A program made the position numbers and the translations under genes. Shown piece by piece: positions 1-8,979 of a stretch of 64,000 bases of DNA. The notes below the pieces were generated by a model, which was not told the DNA's origin, made no database searches, and saw only the letters and a program-made list of their open reading frames with translations. This DNA comes from Achromobacter sp. Bel (GTDB lineage: Bacteria > Pseudomonadota > Gammaproteobacteria > Burkholderiales > Burkholderiaceae_B). The stretch spans positions 1 to 64,000 of the forward strand of contig NZ_JABBJN010000015.1 in assembly GCF_012928505.1 (NCBI RefSeq). The letters run 5' to 3'. Every line of letters starts with the position of its first letter. The first letter of the stretch is position 1.

Positions 1-12
1 CTCTTCCGATCT
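1..12. other. Probable residual Illumina adapter at contig end
   Basis: The first twelve bases, CTCTTCCGATCT, equal the 3' end of the standard Illumina adapter. They also break the reading frame of the ABC ATPase on the minus strand exactly where its conserved C-terminal region is still running. Genomic sequence most likely begins at base 13. This is an assembly artefact, not biology. Confidence 0.9.
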
Positions 13-944
13 ATGGAGGGCGGCGCGTCTTCGGTGCAGCGCGCCAGTGCCTGCGGGCAGCGGGCGGCGAAGGCGCAGCCGCGCGAGGCGGGCGTCATCA
101 CCGGCACGATGCCGGGCAGTTCGGCCAGCCGCGCCGTGTGGTCCTGGCCATCGACGAAGTCGGGCAGGGAACGGATCAGCGCCTGCGTGTAGGGATGCTG
201 CGGACGGTCCAGCACGTCGTCCACGCTGCCTTCTTCGACCTTGCGGCCGGCGTACATCACGATGACGCGCTGGCACATCTGCGCGACCACGCCCAGGTCG
301 TGCGTGATCAGCACGATGGCCGTTCCCAGCCGCGCCTGGATGTCGCGCAGCAGGTGCAGGATCTGCGCCTGGATGGTGACGTCCAGCGCGGTGGTGGGCT
401 CGTCGGCGATCAGGACTTTGGGCTGGCACGCCAGCGCCATGGCGATCATGGCGCGCTGGCGCATGCCGCCGGACAGTTGATACGGGTATTCGCGCACGCG
501 CCGCGCCGGATCCGAGATCTGCACCAGTTCCAGCAGCTTCTCGGCCTGAGCCAGCGCGTCGCGGCGCGACAGGCCCTGGTGCAGCATGAGCGATTCGCTG
601 ATCTGCTTGCCCACCGTGATGACGGGGTTCAATGAGGTCATGGGCTCTTGGAAGATCATCGAGATCTGGTTGCCGCGGATGGCGCGCATGGATTTCTCGG
701 GCAGGGCCAGCAGGTCGCGCCCGTCGAATTCGATGCTGCCGCCCGCGACGCGCCCGGGGGCGCGCAGCAGCCGCATGATGGACAGGGACGTGACGCTCTT
801 GCCGCAGCCGGATTCGCCGACCAGGCCCAGCGTTTCGCCGGGCAACAGGTCGAACGACAGCTTGTCGACGGCCACGACGGTGGTGTCGTCGCCGTCGAAA
901 CAGGTGGTGAGGTCGTGTACGCGCAAGACGGGAGTGGGTTGCAT
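13..944 (-). CDS. Peptide ABC transporter ATP-binding protein (DppD/OppD type), 3' end missing
   Basis: ATPase subunit that would power import by the two permeases just upstream. Reading the minus strand from ATG at 944 gives about 310 residues: Walker A GESGCGKS near residues 43-50, a Q-loop in the segment [14 protein letters not shown], signature LSGGMRQR, Walker [12 protein letters not shown], and the cysteine-containing C-terminal region ([14 protein letters not shown]) typical of oligopeptide ATPases. Family members are about 320-340 residues, so roughly 15-30 residues are missing at the contig end, where adapter sequence takes over. It starts 8 bases after the DppC-type permease stop. 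A partner DppF-type ATPase, if any, would lie off the window. Confidence 0.93.
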
Positions 945-952
945 GGGCGCTC

Positions 953-1828
953 CTACAGCTTTTTGGCCAGACGGGGATCGAGCATGTCGCGCAGCCCGTC
1001 GCCCACCAGATTGACGGCAAGCACCGCCACGCCCAGGAACAGCCCGGGGTACAGGATGATGTGGAACGCCACGGCCACGAAGTTGCGGCCTTCGGCCATG
1101 ATGTTGCCCCAGCTGGGGATCTGTGGCGGAATGCCCACGCCCAGGAAGCTCAGCACGGCCTCGGTCAGGATGGCGGACGCCGCGATGAAGGTGGCCTGCA
1201 CCATCAGCGGGGCGAACAGGTTGGGCAGGATATGGCGCAGCAGGATCGACGGCACGCGGGTGCCCACCGAGACGGCGGCCTCGATGTAGGGCTGTTCGCG
1301 GATCGTCAGCACCAGCGCGCGCACCAGCCGGACGACGCGCGGCACTTCGGGGATGACGATGGCGATGATCACGGTGCCCAGGCCGCCTTTCAGGGTGGCC
1401 ATCAGGGCGATCGCCAGCAGCACGCCGGGAATGGCCATCAGCCCGTCCATGATGCGCATGATGAGCGCGTCGACGCGGCGGAAATAGCCCGCCAGCATGC
1501 CCAGCATCACGCCGGCCACGGTGGACACCACCGCCACCACGATGCCGACCAGCAACGATACGCGGGCGCCCCAGACCGTTCGCGAATAGACGTCGCGGCC
1601 CAGCGCGTCGGTGCCGAAGAAGTGTTCGGATGACGGCGGCTTCATGCGCGCCATCGGGTTAATGTCCTGCGGGTCGACGGTGGCCAGCCAGGGGGCAGCC
1701 AGCGCAATCGCCGCCAGCACCAGCAGGATGGCCCCGCCCACATACAGCATGGGATGGCGCCGCAGCGACCGGACGGCGCGGCGCAGGCGCGGGCGCGGTA
1801 CGGAAAGCGGCAGGGTGGTCGTGTTCAT
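953..1828 (-). CDS. Peptide ABC transporter permease (DppC type)
   Basis: Inner-membrane permease of 291 residues. It has one N-terminal membrane segment after a basic cytoplasmic stretch (about residues 25-50), then the typical DppC periplasmic motif [15 protein letters not shown], then five further membrane segments with the BPD-transporter loop. ATG at 1828 has a GAAGG ribosome site 6 bases upstream. It lies between the DppB-type permease (12-base gap) and the ATPase (8-base gap), so translation is probably coupled. The substrate cannot be read from sequence; neighbours (M81 peptidase, RidA, D-amino-acid-oxidase-like protein) suggest small peptides or D-amino acid derivatives. Confidence 0.93.
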   Translation of the reverse strand: MNTTTLPLSVPRPRLRRAVRSLRRHPMLYVGGAILLVLAAIALAAPWLATVDPQDINPMARMKPPSSEHFFGTDALGRDVYSRTVWGARVSLLVGIVVAVVSTVAGVMLGMLAGYFRRVDALIMRIMDGLMAIPGVLLAIALMATLKGGLGTVIIAIVIPEVPRVVRLVRALVLTIREQPYIEAAVSVGTRVPSILLRHILPNLFAPLMVQATFIAASAILTEAVLSFLGVGIPPQIPSWGNIMAEGRNFVAVAFHIILYPGLFLGVAVLAVNLVGDGLRDMLDPRLAKKL

Positions 1829-1840
1829 TCGGTGGCCTTC

Positions 1841-2776
1841 TCAGTAGCGGATGCGGGGATCGAAGAGCCGGTAGCTCAGGTCGACCAGCAGGTTGATCAG
1901 CACGTAGATGCCCGAGGCCACCAGCAGCACGCCCTGGATCACCGGGTAGTCATGGCGCAGCACGGCGTCGATGGTCAGGCGGCCCAGGCCGGGAATCGCG
2001 AACACGGTTTCGGTGACCACGACGCCGCCGATCAGCAGGGCCACGCCCACGCCGATCGTGGTGACGATAGGGTTGGCGGCATTCTTCAGCGCGTGCCATA
2101 CGATGGGACCCGCCGACAGGCCCTTGGCGCGCGCGGTGCGGATGTAGTCCTCGGACAGGGCTTCCAGCATGGTCGCGCGCGTCATGCGCGTCAGCAGCGC
2201 CATGTAGACCAGACCGAGCGACAGGCAGGGCAGCACCAGGTGGCGCAGGTAGGGAACCAGGCCGTCCGCCAGTGGTTTGTACCCCTGTACCGGCAGCCAC
2301 CCCAGCTTGATGGAAAAGCCATAGACCAGGCAGTAGCCGATCAGGAACACCGGCACCGAGAACGCGCAGACCGCGCCGATCATCACCAGCCGGTCCAGCC
2401 AGCGGCCGGCGTTCCACGCGGCCAGTACGCCCAGGGGCACGGCCGCCAGCACGGCGAACAGCATGGTGAAGAGGGCGATCGATAGCGTTGGCCCCATGCG
2501 CTGGCCGATCAGTTGCGATACCGGCATCTGCGACGACATCGAGGTGCCCAGGTCGCCCATGGCGATGTGGCTGACCCAGATGGCGAACTGCTGGGGCAGC
2601 GGCTTGTCCAGCCCCATGTTCTGCCGGATTTTCTCGACGTCGTCGGCGGTGGCGTTGTCGCCTGCCATCACCGCCGCCGGATCGCCCGGCGACAGGTGTA
2701 TCAACAGGAATACCACGACCGCGACGACGGCCATGACTGGAATGACGGCCGCGATGCGGCGCAGGATGTATTTCAC
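1841..2776 (-). CDS. Peptide ABC transporter permease (DppB type)
   Basis: Inner-membrane permease of 311 residues with a GTG start at 2776 (an AGGGGGAA site lies about 6 bases upstream). The N-terminal membrane helix is followed by the hallmark HLSPGDPAAVMAGDNAT and the glycine-rich EAA-type loop (RTARAKGLS), ending with the common LFDPRIRY tail of DppB permeases. It pairs with the DppC-type subunit immediately downstream and with the binding protein encoded 52 bases upstream. Confidence 0.93.
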   Translation of the reverse strand: MKYILRRIAAVIPVMAVVAVVVFLLIHLSPGDPAAVMAGDNATADDVEKIRQNMGLDKPLPQQFAIWVSHIAMGDLGTSMSSQMPVSQLIGQRMGPTLSIALFTMLFAVLAAVPLGVLAAWNAGRWLDRLVMIGAVCAFSVPVFLIGYCLVYGFSIKLGWLPVQGYKPLADGLVPYLRHLVLPCLSLGLVYMALLTRMTRATMLEALSEDYIRTARAKGLSAGPIVWHALKNAANPIVTTIGVGVALLIGGVVVTETVFAIPGLGRLTIDAVLRHDYPVIQGVLLVASGIYVLINLLVDLSYRLFDPRIRY

Positions 2777-2828
2777 GGTGGATTCCCCCTGGCTTGCGGC
2801 CGGGCGCGTGTGGCGCCCGGCGTCTGCC

Positions 2829-4400
2829 TTACGGCTTTTCGATGTTCCACATCACCGGGATGCCGTTCTTGATCAGCTCGGTGTGCTTGAGGCCGCGCAC
2901 GGCGAAGACGGGTTTGAATTCGCCCCACATGACATAAGGCACGGTCTGGTAGGCGCGCGCCTGCATCTGCGCGGCGATGTCCTTGCGCTTGGCGGCATCG
3001 GTCTCGCGGATCCAGCTGGTGCGAAGCGTGTCCAGTTCCTTGTCGCACGGCCAGCCCGGCAGGCTGTTGCCGCAAGCGGCGGACAGCCAGGGGTTGGTCA
3101 CCGGCGTGCTGGCGTCGTAGTAGCCGCCCCAAGTCAGGAAGATGTTCCAGCCGCCTTGTTCGGGCGGATCCTTTTTCAGGCGGCGGCCGGCCAGCGACGC
3201 CCAGTCCATGGACTGCACGTCCACCTTGATGCCGGCCTTCTTCATGTTCTGGGCCAGCACCATCACGGCGGGCGCGCTCAGGTGGTCGGTCGGATAGAGC
3301 AGCACCACTTTCTCGCCCTTGTAGCCGGCTTCCTGCAGCAATTGCTTGGCGCGCGCCGGGTCAGGCTTGGCATAGGGGGCGGCGCCGGCGTCGGTCGCCA
3401 ACGGCGAACCGCAGATGTACAGGGTGGCGCAGTAGTCGACGCGGTATTTCTCCGGGTAGCCCATGGCCGACAGCATTTCCTTCTGGCTCACCAGGTGGTA
3501 GAGCGCCTGGCGGGCCAGCGGGTTGTTGAACGGCGGGTGCAGCGCGTTGACGATGACCATGCCCTGGGAGGCGACCGAGGTGCTCAGGGTGATGTCCGGG
3601 TTGCTTTCCACGACGGGCAGGAAGTCGGGCGTGATCTGTTCGATCATGTCGACCTCGCCGTTCATCAGCGCGGCAGTCGCCGTGTTGCCGTCGGGGATGT
3701 ACAGCCACTCGACGCGGTCCACCTTCACGTTTTTGCCGCCGGCCAGGCCGTCGGCCGGTTCCGCACGCGGCACGTAGGCGGGATTCTTCACATAGACGAC
3801 CTTGTTGCCGGGCACCCATTCATCGCGCTTGAACAGGAACGGGCCGGATCCGACCATCTCGGTGACCTGCGTGTTCGGATCCGTCATGGCCAGGCGCTTG
3901 GGCATGATGAAGGGCGGCATGCCCGAGGGCTTGGACAAGGCGTCCAGTACCAGGCCGAACGGTTCCTTCAGCGTCAGCGTGAACGTGTTGTCGCCCGTGG
4001 CGGCGAATTCGGCGCCGGCCGCCATCATGGCCTGGCCCAGTGTGTCCTTTTTCGCCCAGCGCTGCAGTGATGCGATGCAGTCCTCGGCCTTGACCGGCGT
4101 ACCGTCGTTGAATTTCAGGCCGGGGCGCAGGGTGAAGGTCCAGGTCTTGCCGTCTTCGGACGTGGTCCACGTGTCCACCATCTGCGGCTTGACCTGCCCC
4201 TTGCTGTCTTGCGCGAACAGGGTATCGAATACCATGTAGCCATGGTTGCGCGTGATGTAGGCCGTGTTGAACAGCGGGTCCAGCGTCTTCAGGTCCGCGT
4301 GCGGCACCATGCGCAGGGTCTTGGTCTGGGCGAGCGCGCCCGTGGCCGCGCTCATCGCCAGGAGCGCCGCGGCCCCCAGCAAGCTGAAACGTCTGATCAT
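2829..4400 (-). CDS. Peptide ABC transporter substrate-binding protein (SBP family 5)
   Basis: Periplasmic binding protein of 523 residues. ATG at 4400 is chosen because it opens a clear Sec signal peptide (MIRRFSLLG...ATGALAQ, cleavage near residue 25) and has an AAGGGGA site in front; an in-frame ATG at 4418 is less likely. The mature part carries the family pattern: LKTLDPLFNTAYITRNHG near the start, TFTLRPGLKFNDGTPVKAEDC, and SQKEMLSAMGYPEKY. It supplies ligand to the DppBC permeases downstream. The ligand is unknown; the preceding M81-family gene hints at an unusual peptide. Confidence 0.92.
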   Translation of the reverse strand: MIRRFSLLGAAALLAMSAATGALAQTKTLRMVPHADLKTLDPLFNTAYITRNHGYMVFDTLFAQDSKGQVKPQMVDTWTTSEDGKTWTFTLRPGLKFNDGTPVKAEDCIASLQRWAKKDTLGQAMMAAGAEFAATGDNTFTLTLKEPFGLVLDALSKPSGMPPFIMPKRLAMTDPNTQVTEMVGSGPFLFKRDEWVPGNKVVYVKNPAYVPRAEPADGLAGGKNVKVDRVEWLYIPDGNTATAALMNGEVDMIEQITPDFLPVVESNPDITLSTSVASQGMVIVNALHPPFNNPLARQALYHLVSQKEMLSAMGYPEKYRVDYCATLYICGSPLATDAGAAPYAKPDPARAKQLLQEAGYKGEKVVLLYPTDHLSAPAVMVLAQNMKKAGIKVDVQSMDWASLAGRRLKKDPPEQGGWNIFLTWGGYYDASTPVTNPWLSAACGNSLPGWPCDKELDTLRTSWIRETDAAKRKDIAAQMQARAYQTVPYVMWGEFKPVFAVRGLKHTELIKNGIPVMWNIEKP

Positions 4401-4453
4401 TGTTTTCCCCTTTTTCATTCTGGATGCCCGGTCGGGCGGCAATGGGTGGCGCC

Positions 4454-5899
4454 TTAGGCCTTGAACGGCCATTTGGGCAATTTGCGTTTGGTGAACGGCA
4501 GCGCGTTGACGTCCTGCGTGATGGCGCCCGGCGTCTCGACGTAGATGATCTGGCGGCCCACCTTCGAGTACGACGCATAAAAGTGCTGGGACGACTTCAC
4601 GATGATGAGCTTCATGGCCTGCAGGTCCACGCCGAACTGCGTGAACAGGTCCGTGCCCATGGCTTGGGTGCGCGAGGTGTTCATGACGATCGTCACGCCC
4701 CGGGTGCGCACCACGGCGACGTCGCCCAGCAGCGCGGGCGTGCCTGCCAGCCCCGTCATGACGGCATCGCGCTTGAGCGCGATGATTTCGCAATCCAGGT
4801 CCAGCGGCATGCCCGAGACGGGCGCCACCTTGCCGCCCACACGCAGCTTGATCTGCGCGCCTTCGCCGGCTTCGAAGCAAAGCTGCACGGCGACCGGATC
4901 CCAGAACGGGCCGGTGGCGACGTCGGTGATGCCGCGAGCCAGCACGCGTTCCAGGATGAAGGTGGCGTCGCTGGGCGCGCCGCCGCCCGCGTTGTCGGCG
5001 GAGTCCGCCAGCACCACGGGGAATTCTTTCGCGGCCAAGGCCTGGTCCAGCGCGTCGTCGGCTCCGGGGTAGGGCGGCGCCAGCTGGTCGCGAAAGCCGA
5101 TGATCTCTTCACCCAGCGCGCGCGCCAACGCGTCGGCCTGGCGCTGGTCGCCGTCGGTATAGACCAGGACCTTGGAGCCCATGTCGGGCGTGTCGCCCCA
5201 GGGGAAACCGTGGGCGATGGATACCGACAGCACGCCTTCCTTGCCCTCCATGGCCATCAGGCGGTCCACGAAGCTGCGCATGGGTTCGCGGCTGGTGTGC
5301 ATGATCGAGATCATTTCGCAGTCATAGACCGCGCGCGTCGGCGTGCTGCGGCCTTCGGCGCGGGCCACGCACAGGTCCACCAGGTCGTAGGCGCGGTCCA
5401 GGATGTCGGTGTGCGGGTATTCCTTGAAACAGACCAGGAAGTCGGCGCTGTTCACCATGGCATCCGTCAGATGGCAGTGCGGATCCAGTTCGGCGCCGAT
5501 GACGGTATCCGGGCCGACGATGTCGCGGGCGCGGCGGAGCAGGTCGCCTTCGCAGTCGTCATAGCCGTCGGCCACCATGGCGCCATGCAGGCCGAACAGG
5601 GCGATATCCACCTTGCCGGCGCGGCGCAGATCTTCCAGCAGTTCGTCGCGCAGCGTCTCGTAGGCGTGGCGGGTGGTGATGCCGGCCGGCGTGGCCCCTG
5701 CCGTCATGCCTTCGATCAGCGTCCAGTCTTTGCCCACGGCGCGCTGGCGCGCGGCCCACAGCGGCCCCGAGAACATCTGCATGCGGTCGGGGTGCTGGCC
5801 GGCGGGGTAATAGCCGCGTGCCCGGTAGGCGGACAGGCCCGTCGGGATGGGGGAAAAGGTGTTCGTTTCGGTCGCCAGGGACCCGGAGAATATTTTCAT
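4454..5899 (-). CDS. M81 family metallopeptidase, MlrC (microcystinase C)-like
   Basis: Protein of 481 residues of the MlrC/DUF1485 family, named for the zinc peptidase that degrades linear microcystin fragments; most members have unknown substrates. Visible motifs are LFGLHGAMVADGYDDCEGD, AELDPHCHLT (probable metal ligands Asp and His), SIAHGFPWGD, DSADNAGGGAPSD and a C-terminal QHFYASYSKVG segment. ATG at 5899 has GGAGCG 7 bases upstream; an in-frame start at 5917 is less likely. Directly upstream of the peptide-binding protein gene, so the transporter may import what this enzyme hydrolyses. A hairpin with a T-run lies just before it and may separate it from ridA. Confidence 0.9.
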   Translation of the reverse strand: MKIFSGSLATETNTFSPIPTGLSAYRARGYYPAGQHPDRMQMFSGPLWAARQRAVGKDWTLIEGMTAGATPAGITTRHAYETLRDELLEDLRRAGKVDIALFGLHGAMVADGYDDCEGDLLRRARDIVGPDTVIGAELDPHCHLTDAMVNSADFLVCFKEYPHTDILDRAYDLVDLCVARAEGRSTPTRAVYDCEMISIMHTSREPMRSFVDRLMAMEGKEGVLSVSIAHGFPWGDTPDMGSKVLVYTDGDQRQADALARALGEEIIGFRDQLAPPYPGADDALDQALAAKEFPVVLADSADNAGGGAPSDATFILERVLARGITDVATGPFWDPVAVQLCFEAGEGAQIKLRVGGKVAPVSGMPLDLDCEIIALKRDAVMTGLAGTPALLGDVAVVRTRGVTIVMNTSRTQAMGTDLFTQFGVDLQAMKLIIVKSSQHFYASYSKVGRQIIYVETPGAITQDVNALPFTKRKLPKWPFKA

Positions 5900-5915
5900 G
5901 AATGACGCTCCGCGC

Positions 5916-5945
5916 AAAAAAAAGGTTAAGGCCTGTCGGCAGGCC
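5916..5945 (-). terminator. Hairpin plus T-run upstream of mlrC-like gene
   Basis: On the minus strand a 6-bp stem (GGCCTG, loop CCGA, CAGGCC; 8 bp counting a G-T pair) is followed after a few bases by eight Ts at 5923-5916. It lies between the ridA stop and the M81 gene start. It may end the upstream transcript or act as an attenuator. The gap between stem and T-run makes it weaker than a classic terminator. Confidence 0.5.
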
Positions 5946-6035
5946 CTAGGGGCGCGGGCATCGTGGCGCGCGCAGTGGGGTGATGCCTTGCCAGGCGGTG
6001 GGCCTGGCGTTGTCTTGCAAGCAAACCGTTGCGGC

Positions 6036-6431
6036 TCAGGCCTTCACGGCAGGGGGCTGCTCCGCGCCCAGCCACGCCTGCACTTCGATCTCGACGTCCA
6101 CGTCCATCGCCAGCTTGGCCTCGACGGTCGAGCGCGAAGGGAAGTCCGAGGCGAAGTGGCTGCGATAGGCCTCGTTGAACTGCGTGAACAGCGTCAGGTC
6201 CGACAACCAAACCGTCACGCGCACCACGTTCTTCAGGGTGGCGTGCGACAGCGCCAGCGTTTCCTTGATGCGTTCGATGGCGGCGTGGGTCTGGACGGCG
6301 ATATCGCCGCGCACGACTTGCCCACTGGCATCCATCGGGATCTGCCCCGACAGGAAGAGGAAGTCGCCCGCTTGGGTGGCGCGCGAAAACGGCAGGGGCA
6401 GGGTGCTGGGATAACGGATGATGGCGGTCAT
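6036..6431 (-). CDS. RidA family protein (reactive imine/enamine deaminase)
   Basis: Protein of 131 residues, the usual RidA length. RidA proteins hydrolyse reactive enamine/imine intermediates made by PLP enzymes or amino acid oxidases. Conserved features are FLSGQIPMDASGQVV near residue 26, VVRVTVWLSDL near 69, and PSRSTVEAKL near 98, where Arg100 corresponds to the arginine that binds the carboxylate in active RidA enzymes. It follows the D-amino-acid-oxidase-like gene by 27 bases, and that enzyme type makes imines, so the pair is functionally sensible. Confidence 0.92.
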   Translation of the reverse strand: MTAIIRYPSTLPLPFSRATQAGDFLFLSGQIPMDASGQVVRGDIAVQTHAAIERIKETLALSHATLKNVVRVTVWLSDLTLFTQFNEAYRSHFASDFPSRSTVEAKLAMDVDVEIEVQAWLGAEQPPAVKA

Positions 6432-6458
6432 GGCGGGTTCTCGTATTCGGGGGAAAGG

Positions 6459-7595
6459 TCAGCGCAAGCGCTCGGGGCGCACCGCGTTGGCGTCGACGCC
6501 ATGCGCGTGCAGGTGGGCGGGCACGGGCTGGCGCGTCAGCAACGCAGCGGCCAGTTCAGATGTGGCGGCGGCGGTCTGGATGCCGTAGCCGCCTTGCGCG
6601 GCCAGCCAGAAGAAGGCGGGGGCGCCGGCATCCCAGCCCACCACGAAGTCGCCGTCACGCACGAACGAGCGCAAGCCCGCCCAGGTGTGTTTGGGGCGGC
6701 GGATGGTAAGCGACGTGGCGGTTTCGATGCGGTAGATGCCCGTTGCCACGTCCAGCTCTTCGGGTACGACATCATGTGCGGCCACCGGGTCGGCGTTGGC
6801 GGGCGACCCCAGCAATTGGCCGGCGTCGGGCTTGAAGTAATAGCTTTCGTCCACGCCGACCACGGCGGGCCATTGGGAAAAATCAATGTCTTGCGGGCCG
6901 GGAAACGTGAAGGCCGTGCGGCGGCATGGCTGCAGCCCGATGGGAGCGGCACCGCACAGGGCTGCGGCGTGATCCGCCCAGGCGCCGGCGGCGTTGACCA
7001 GCACCCGCGCCCGGATGACGTGCCCGTCTGCCAGCGTCAGTGCCCAGGCCCCGTCCGCGTAGGCGGCGGATACCAATTCCGCGTTGTTGCGCAGCACCGC
7101 GCCTTGCTGCCTCATGCCACGCAGGAAACCCTGGTGCAGCGCATGCACGTCGATGTCGCGCGCATCGGGTTCTTCGATCGCGCCGCAGAGCTGGTCGCCG
7201 CGCAGGCACGGCACGCGTGCCACGGCCTGTTCGGCGTCGATCAGCGTCACATTGGGCGACTGGCGGTGGAAATCCTCGAATACCTCCTGCAGCAGGTCCT
7301 TCTGTTCCGGCGTGGCGATGTACAGCACGCCGCGCGGGCTAAGCAGGGGGTGCTCGGTAAAGCCTTGCGGCGGTTGTTCGTAGAAGGCGCGGCTGGCGCG
7401 GGTCAGCGCCTTGATCTGCGTCGTGCCGTAGGTCTCCATGAACATGGCCGCGGAACGGCCGGTGGAGTGGTAGCCGGGTTGGGATTCACGCTCCAGCACT
7501 GCCACGGACGCCACGGCGCTCAGGCGGTAGGCCACGGACGCGCCGGCGATGCCGGCGCCGACCACGGCAAAATCGTATAAGGGTTCAGCAGTCAT
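6459..7595 (-). CDS. FAD-dependent oxidoreductase, DAO family (glycine/D-amino acid oxidase-like)
   Basis: Protein of 378 residues with an N-terminal dinucleotide motif (VVGAGIAGASVAYRL), the flavin-adjacent YHSTGRSAAMF segment, and a C-terminal FAD-binding region (WLAAQGGYGIQTAAATSELAA). This matches the DadA/SolA/glycine oxidase superfamily, which oxidises amines or D-amino acids to imines. It heads a probable transcription unit with ridA. The TGRSAA motif and size resemble oxidases of unknown substrate found next to RidA. An inverted repeat in the upstream DNA (7608-7635) may be a control site. Confidence 0.9.
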   Translation of the reverse strand: MTAEPLYDFAVVGAGIAGASVAYRLSAVASVAVLERESQPGYHSTGRSAAMFMETYGTTQIKALTRASRAFYEQPPQGFTEHPLLSPRGVLYIATPEQKDLLQEVFEDFHRQSPNVTLIDAEQAVARVPCLRGDQLCGAIEEPDARDIDVHALHQGFLRGMRQQGAVLRNNAELVSAAYADGAWALTLADGHVIRARVLVNAAGAWADHAAALCGAAPIGLQPCRRTAFTFPGPQDIDFSQWPAVVGVDESYYFKPDAGQLLGSPANADPVAAHDVVPEELDVATGIYRIETATSLTIRRPKHTWAGLRSFVRDGDFVVGWDAGAPAFFWLAAQGGYGIQTAAATSELAAALLTRQPVPAHLHAHGVDANAVRPERLR

Positions 7596-7607
7596 TTTTG
7601 TCGGAAG

Positions 7608-7635
7608 CGAGAATTCTCTTATTTGATAATTCTCG
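7608..7635. promoter_or_regulatory. Inverted repeat upstream of the D-amino-acid-oxidase-like gene
   Basis: CGAGAATT at 7608-7615 and AATTCTCG at 7628-7635 are perfect inverted arms separated by 12 bases, in an AT-rich segment 13-40 bases before the start at 7595. The left arm is also part of a 10-bp palindrome GAGAATTCTC. The position fits an operator for the minus-strand unit. No regulator gene is adjacent. Confidence 0.4.
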
Positions 7636-7709
7636 AATACGATAGTTTTTTGACGCTCAACGGGTAATAGGGGAATGCCCTGATGGCGGGGCGGCAGGGC
7701 GGTAAAGAC

Positions 7710-7740
7710 AAAAAAAACCGCAGGAAGGGGATGCCCGCGG
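7710..7740 (-). terminator. Rho-independent terminator after the small membrane protein gene
   Basis: On the minus strand CCGCGGG pairs with CCTGCGG (7 bp, one G-T) and is followed directly by eight Ts (7717-7710). It would end the phosphatase/membrane-protein transcript before the oxidase unit starts. Confidence 0.8.
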
Positions 7741-7797
7741 GTTCGGCGTTCGTGTCGTGCGCTGTTGTGCCGTGCCGTTCCGGTTCGGCCGGCGCGG

Positions 7798-8103
7798 CTA
7801 CGTCACATGATGGCCGAACGCCACCATCGACGCGACGAAGGTGGCCGCGCCGATGGCGGCAAGCCAGTACGCCCGTTTCGCCCCTTGCGGGGTGCCGCGG
7901 TTCAGGCCCACCAGCAGGGTGACGAGCGTCCACAAGCCGGTGAATGCCAGCAGGCTCAGCGTGTAGACCCAATTCGACAGGTCGTAGCCGCCGCCGCCGA
8001 TGGACGGATAGCCCGAATGCTTCGGCCACAGCAAGGCAATCAACGTGCCGGCGATCAACGCGAACACAGCGAGCCAGATCAGGAATGCGCGGTCTTTCAG
8101 CAT
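7798..8103 (-). CDS. Small membrane protein, unknown function
   Basis: Hypothetical protein of 101 residues with three hydrophobic segments (about residues 7-25, 43-62 and 78-97). ATG at 8103 has AAGGAT 8 bases upstream. It follows the tyrosine phosphatase gene after a 25-base gap that contains a run of ten Gs, and is followed by a strong terminator. I do not recognise the family; nothing supports a catalytic role. Confidence 0.7.
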   Translation of the reverse strand: MLKDRAFLIWLAVFALIAGTLIALLWPKHSGYPSIGGGGYDLSNWVYTLSLLAFTGLWTLVTLLVGLNRGTPQGAKRAYWLAAIGAATFVASMVAFGHHVT

Positions 8104-8128
8104 GAGTTCGATCCTTGGGGGGGGGGCC

Positions 8129-8908
8129 TCAGTCCTCCAGATAGTGCGCGCGCAAGACATCCACATCCACGTGCAGAACGTCGCGCAGATAGCGGTCCAT
8201 GCCGCCGAATGCTTGATCGATCGCCTGCACTGAGGCCTCCAGGTAGGCGGGGGCGACTTCCAGCAGCGGCATCATCACGTCGTCACGCACGCCGCGTTCC
8301 GCGGATTTGGCCAGGATCTGCTGGAAAAAACGCGCGTTCCAATGGTTCGATTCCAGATAGTTCGCCACGATATCGTCCTGCGAGACACCCAGCGCCGACA
8401 GCAGCAGCAATGAGGCGAAGCCGGTACGGTCCTTGCCGGCGGTGCAGTGGATCAGCAGCGTCTTGCCCGTAGCCGCCGTCTGCAGAAAACTGCCGAAGGG
8501 CGCCTGGTAGCGGGAGGGAAAGTCGCGGTAGATATCCACCATCATTGCGCTGACCGCCGCTTGCGTGCTGTCGCGCAGCCTGGGCAGCAGCACGGCCATC
8601 GACATGTTCCCATCCAACACGGGGGACGCGATCCATGTAAAGCGTTTGCCGAAGTGCGCTTCGTCCTGCGCTTTTTCCGAGTCGGCGCGAAAGTCGATGA
8701 CGGCTTGCAGCGCCAGCCCGCCCAGGAATTCGATATCCGCGGCGCTGGCACGCGCCGGATTGCCGCTGCGAAACAGCTTGCCATCACGCACTCGCCGCCC
8801 ATTTGCCCCCGTCAGGCCGCCCAAATCGCGGGCGTTGTGCACGCTGTCCAGCGCCAGGCGGCGTCGGCCATTGGCAAGTGGCACGTCGGCAGGATTCGAA
8901 CGGGACAT
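8129..8908 (-). CDS. Tyrosine-protein phosphatase (dual-specificity-like)
   Basis: Cytoplasmic phosphatase of 259 residues. The signature HCTAGKDRTG gives the CX5R loop with nucleophile Cys155 and Arg161. The N-terminal NARDLGGLTGANGRRVRDG and FRSGN segments are typical of the bacterial tyrosine phosphatase family that includes LptpA-like lipid/protein phosphatases. ATG at 8908 has AAGGAAT in front. The membrane protein gene follows in the same direction. Its substrate is unknown. Confidence 0.92.
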   Translation of the reverse strand: MSRSNPADVPLANGRRRLALDSVHNARDLGGLTGANGRRVRDGKLFRSGNPARASAADIEFLGGLALQAVIDFRADSEKAQDEAHFGKRFTWIASPVLDGNMSMAVLLPRLRDSTQAAVSAMMVDIYRDFPSRYQAPFGSFLQTAATGKTLLIHCTAGKDRTGFASLLLLSALGVSQDDIVANYLESNHWNARFFQQILAKSAERGVRDDVMMPLLEVAPAYLEASVQAIDQAFGGMDRYLRDVLHVDVDVLRAHYLED

Positions 8909-8979
8909 AAGGCGGATTCCTTGGTCTGGGGGCTCGCTGATGATCGTATCACCGGGGCCCGCCCGCCCCGCCGGGCCTG

